The notes beneath the pieces were generated by a model. The model was given only the letters and a program-made list of their open reading frames with translations. It did no database searches and had not been told where the DNA came from. The translations under genes and the position numbers were made by a program. From positions 930,001 to 994,000 of the forward strand of contig NZ_JAKEVY010000001.1 in the NCBI RefSeq assembly GCF_021491375.1: a stretch of DNA of 64,000 bases, read 5' to 3'. Of this stretch, positions 61,712 to 64,000 are shown piece after piece. Source of the DNA: Flavihumibacter fluminis. GTDB lineage: Bacteria; Bacteroidota; Bacteroidia; Chitinophagales; Chitinophagaceae. Position 1 is the first letter of the stretch. Each line of letters opens with the position of its first letter.

Positions 61712-64000
61712 TTATTCAGCCATCATTTCTTTCACAAGTTCCACAATATCTTCCAGATTTGGTTTGCTAAAATAATCACCATCGCTCGCATAAGCCGGAC
61801 GATGAGCCTGTGCCGTTAAGGTTCTGGGAGCCACATCCAGCCAGCGGTAGCCCCCCTGCTCTTCCATGACCTTATTGAACATATAGGCTGCAGCTCCACC
61901 GGGAACATCTTCGTCAATGAAAAGAATCCGGCTGGTTTTTTTCAGTGATTCCAGTATGGAATGATGAATGTCAAATGGCAGCAGGGTTTGCACATCTACC
62001 ACTTCAGCATCAATTCCATAAATTGCCAGCTGAGCAGCTGCTTCCTGCACAATTCGCAGTGTGGACCCGTAAGAAACCAGCGTGATATCAGTCCCTTTTC
62101 TTACAATCTCAGGTATTCCTAACGGCACTGTATATCCTAAAAGATCCTGAGGCAATTTCTCTTTCAAGCGGTAGCCATTCAAACATTCCACCACTATGGC
62201 AGGATCATTAGACTGCAAAAGGGTATTATACATTCCAACTGCCTGCACCATATTCCGGGGAACACAAACATGCATACCTCTCAGGGAGTTAAGAATCATG
62301 CCCATAGGAGATCCACTGTGCCAGATTCCTTCCAGGCGGTGTCCGCGGGTTCTGACAATAAGCGGACAGCTTTGCTTCCCAAAAGTGCGGTAATGGGTGG
62401 TGGCCACATCATCACTCAAAGGTTGCAAACCATACAGCAGATAATCCAGATATTGAATCTCTGCAATCGGCCGCAGGCCTCTGAACGCTGCACCTATACC
62501 CTGCCCCATAATAGTTAACTCACGGATACCAGTATCCGAAATACGGTCAGCACCATACTTGGCTTGTAATCCCGCAAACCCCTGGTTAACATCTCCGATG
62601 TAACCAACATCTTCACCAAAGGCAATAACTTTCGGATTACTGGCAAAGAGCTGATCAAAATATTTATTCAGTATCTCATAACCGTTTACAATCGGAGCAT
62701 CTGCCGCGAATGTCAGGGTTGAACCCTTTATATTCAGTGCAGACTTTGGCCCCTCATTGTATAGGTGAGAATTATATAATGCTTTATTTTCTTTTTTCAG
62801 ATCCTGGTAATAATCCTTTAACCAGAAAGCATGATCCGTTTTACCGGCAAGCTGAATCAGCTTGTGAAGACTGCTCATAACATCCCGGCGCATCGGTTCC
62901 TTTTCGGCTTTTAATTTTCTTATTTCAGCTTCAAGTACTCCAGCTTTTTCGGGTAACTGCAGCATAAGGGCCGATGCCAGTTCAAGTACCCGGCTAACCT
63001 GGTCCTTGATTGGTTGCTGGTAAGTAGCCCAGGCCCTGTTCTTACAATCGCGCACAAACTCTTTTGCCTTCAGTTCAATATCTGATAATTCCTCTTCGCT
63101 GCTTAACGCATTTTCAAGAATCCATTCCTTGAATTTTTTAATACAATCAAAACTACGCTCCCATTCCAGGCGCTCCGGGCTCTTATAACGTTCATGACTA
63201 CCCGAAGTAGAATGTCCTTGTGGTTGGGTAATTTCTTCAATGTGAAAAATAGCCGGAATATGCGTATCCCTTATCTTTTGAATAGCAGGTTCCAGTAACT
63301 CTACCATACTTGCATAGTCCCAGCCCTTCAGTTTGTAAATATCAAGCCCATTGGTGCCTTCCCGTTGCTGGAATCCTTTCAGCACTTCAGAAATGGAACC
63401 TTTGGTGGTTTGTAATTTTTTTGGAACAGAAATTCCATATCCATCATCCCAAACAAAAATCGCCAGGGGAATCTGCAATACTCCCGCGGCATTTACTGCT
63501 TCCCAGAAATGGCCTTCTGACGTTGATGCATCGCCAATTGTACAAAAACAAACCTCATTGCCATTATTCGATAACTCAGGAAATGCTTTCAGTTCATCCA
63601 CTTTCCTGAAGAGTTTGGAGGCAAAAGCAAGACCAACTGCCCTCGGCATCTGTGATGCCGTAGGGGCCATATCACTTGATATATTCTTCTGACGGGCAAG
63701 TGGTAACCAATTACCATCCGCATCCGTATTGGGTGTAGCAAAATGAGAATTCATTTGCCGGCCGGCACTGAAAGGATCCTGGTTTACATCCGGGTTAGCA
63801 TACAATTGGGCAAAAAACTGTTCAATAGAAGCCTGTTTGCTGGCAAATACAAAGGTCTGGTCGCGGTAATAACCAGCCCGGTAATCACCTGGCCGGAAAA
63901 ATTTCGCTGCTGCGATCTGTGCTACTTCCTTACCGTCTCCGAAAATTCCAAATTTGGCTTTACCGGTTAATACCTCTTTTCGGCCCATCAGACTGGCCTC
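61712..64000 (-). CDS. 2-oxoacid dehydrogenase E1, fused alpha/beta subunit (5' end outside window)
   Basis: At least 762 residues. The frame continues past the internal ATG at 63988 to the right edge (EASL before MGRKEVL), so the true start is outside. N-terminal half is E1 alpha with the TPP motif CFCTIGDASTSEGHFWEAVN; C-terminal half is E1 beta (VIAFGEDVGYIGDVNQGFAG, VVDVQTLLPFDIHHSILES, ILFIDEDVPGGAAAYM). Decarboxylates branched-chain or similar 2-oxoacids within a dehydrogenase complex. Fusion is common in Bacteroidota. TRIC starts one base after its stop. Confidence 0.93.
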   Translation of the reverse strand, partial: EASLMGRKEVLTGKAKFGIFGDGKEVAQIAAAKFFRPGDYRAGYYRDQTFVFASKQASIEQFFAQLYANPDVNQDPFSAGRQMNSHFATPNTDADGNWLPLARQKNISSDMAPTASQMPRAVGLAFASKLFRKVDELKAFPELSNNGNEVCFCTIGDASTSEGHFWEAVNAAGVLQIPLAIFVWDDGYGISVPKKLQTTKGSISEVLKGFQQREGTNGLDIYKLKGWDYASMVELLEPAIQKIRDTHIPAIFHIEEITQPQGHSTSGSHERYKSPERLEWERSFDCIKKFKEWILENALSSEEELSDIELKAKEFVRDCKNRAWATYQQPIKDQVSRVLELASALMLQLPEKAGVLEAEIRKLKAEKEPMRRDVMSSLHKLIQLAGKTDHAFWLKDYYQDLKKENKALYNSHLYNEGPKSALNIKGSTLTFAADAPIVNGYEILNKYFDQLFASNPKVIAFGEDVGYIGDVNQGFAGLQAKYGADRISDTGIRELTIMGQGIGAAFRGLRPIAEIQYLDYLLYGLQPLSDDVATTHYRTFGKQSCPLIVRTRGHRLEGIWHSGSPMGMILNSLRGMHVCVPRNMVQAVGMYNTLLQSNDPAIVVECLNGYRLKEKLPQDLLGYTVPLGIPEIVRKGTDITLVSYGSTLRIVQEAAAQLAIYGIDAEVVDVQTLLPFDIHHSILESLKKTSRILFIDEDVPGGAAAYMFNKVMEEQGGYRWLDVAPRTLTAQAHRPAYASDGDYFSKPNLEDIVELVKEMMAE

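Overview
The window reads as chromosomal DNA of a Bacteroidota bacterium, most likely a Chitinophagaceae-type organism; the genus cannot be fixed from sequence alone. Supporting signs are a type IX secretion (Por) C-terminal sorting domain on a large secreted protein, TAnnTTTG promoter -7 boxes in place of E. coli-like promoters, an M56/BlaI pair with SusC-plug-like tails, DUF2911, DUF4382 and DUF6580 proteins, a fused E1 alpha/beta 2-oxoacid dehydrogenase, and few Shine-Dalgarno-like sites. I saw no rRNA, tRNA, CRISPR array, prophage or insertion sequence. The content is mostly core and housekeeping genes, with a few accessory islands.

Layout. 1-6.4 kb: end of an MFS carrier, cyanophycinase-like peptidase, DUF6580 membrane protein, manA, YraN, a Cys-cluster protein, xerD and a DUF2911 protein. 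6.5-14.0 kb (minus): an operon-like run of M14 carboxypeptidase, PIG-L deacetylase, two unlisted microproteins (53 and 39 aa), a sodium:solute symporter and a lipoprotein. A gamma-glutamyltransferase and a DinB protein diverge from it. 16.5-23 kb: beta-barrel protein, PspC, aconitase and a two-lyase-domain T9SS cargo protein. 23.1-26.9 kb: a small signalling locus (microprotein, lipoprotein, 7-TM protein, histidine kinase, LuxR-type regulator) facing a beta-barrel gene whose promoter carries two palindromes 21 bp apart. 26.8-38.4 kb: second GGT, DUF4382 lipoprotein, LysM protein, RsmF-like enzyme, transhydrogenase operon pntA1-pntA2-pntB, methyltransferase, folA, thyA, free-Met sulfoxide reductase and a coiled-coil protein.

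38.5-46.6 kb: proline dehydrogenase, SDR, then a light-associated cluster (FeS-BCP-type photolyase lacking the Fe-S cysteines, DUF2805/TIGR03643 protein, and a FAD-domain photolyase relative whose antenna-like domain seems to be at the C-terminus), dipeptide epimerase, thioesterase, PlsC and a HAD phosphatase. 46.8-49.3 kb: efp-accB-accC, where EF-P carries Arg32 at the loop tip in place of the usual Lys. 49.4-54.1 kb: M56-BlaI with twin operators, a thioredoxin-like protein, mdh and a protein of INP octapeptide repeats. 54.1-64 kb: GT9, DedA with a secreted N-terminal domain, dicarboxylate symporter, APC permease, YebC, a secreted unknown, a TRIC channel and the E1 fusion, which runs off the right edge.

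The most unusual non-coding signal is a strictly phased 7-bp repeat family (consensus T[C/G]AC[G/A/T]T[C/T]) in four intergenic regions. At several sites the repeat itself supplies the stop codon of the neighbouring gene. A second family, a 27-bp hairpin, occurs twice in opposite orientation. The candidates most worth following as undescribed biology are the photolyase/DUF2805 cluster, the heptamer repeats and the regulator-plus-palindromes locus.
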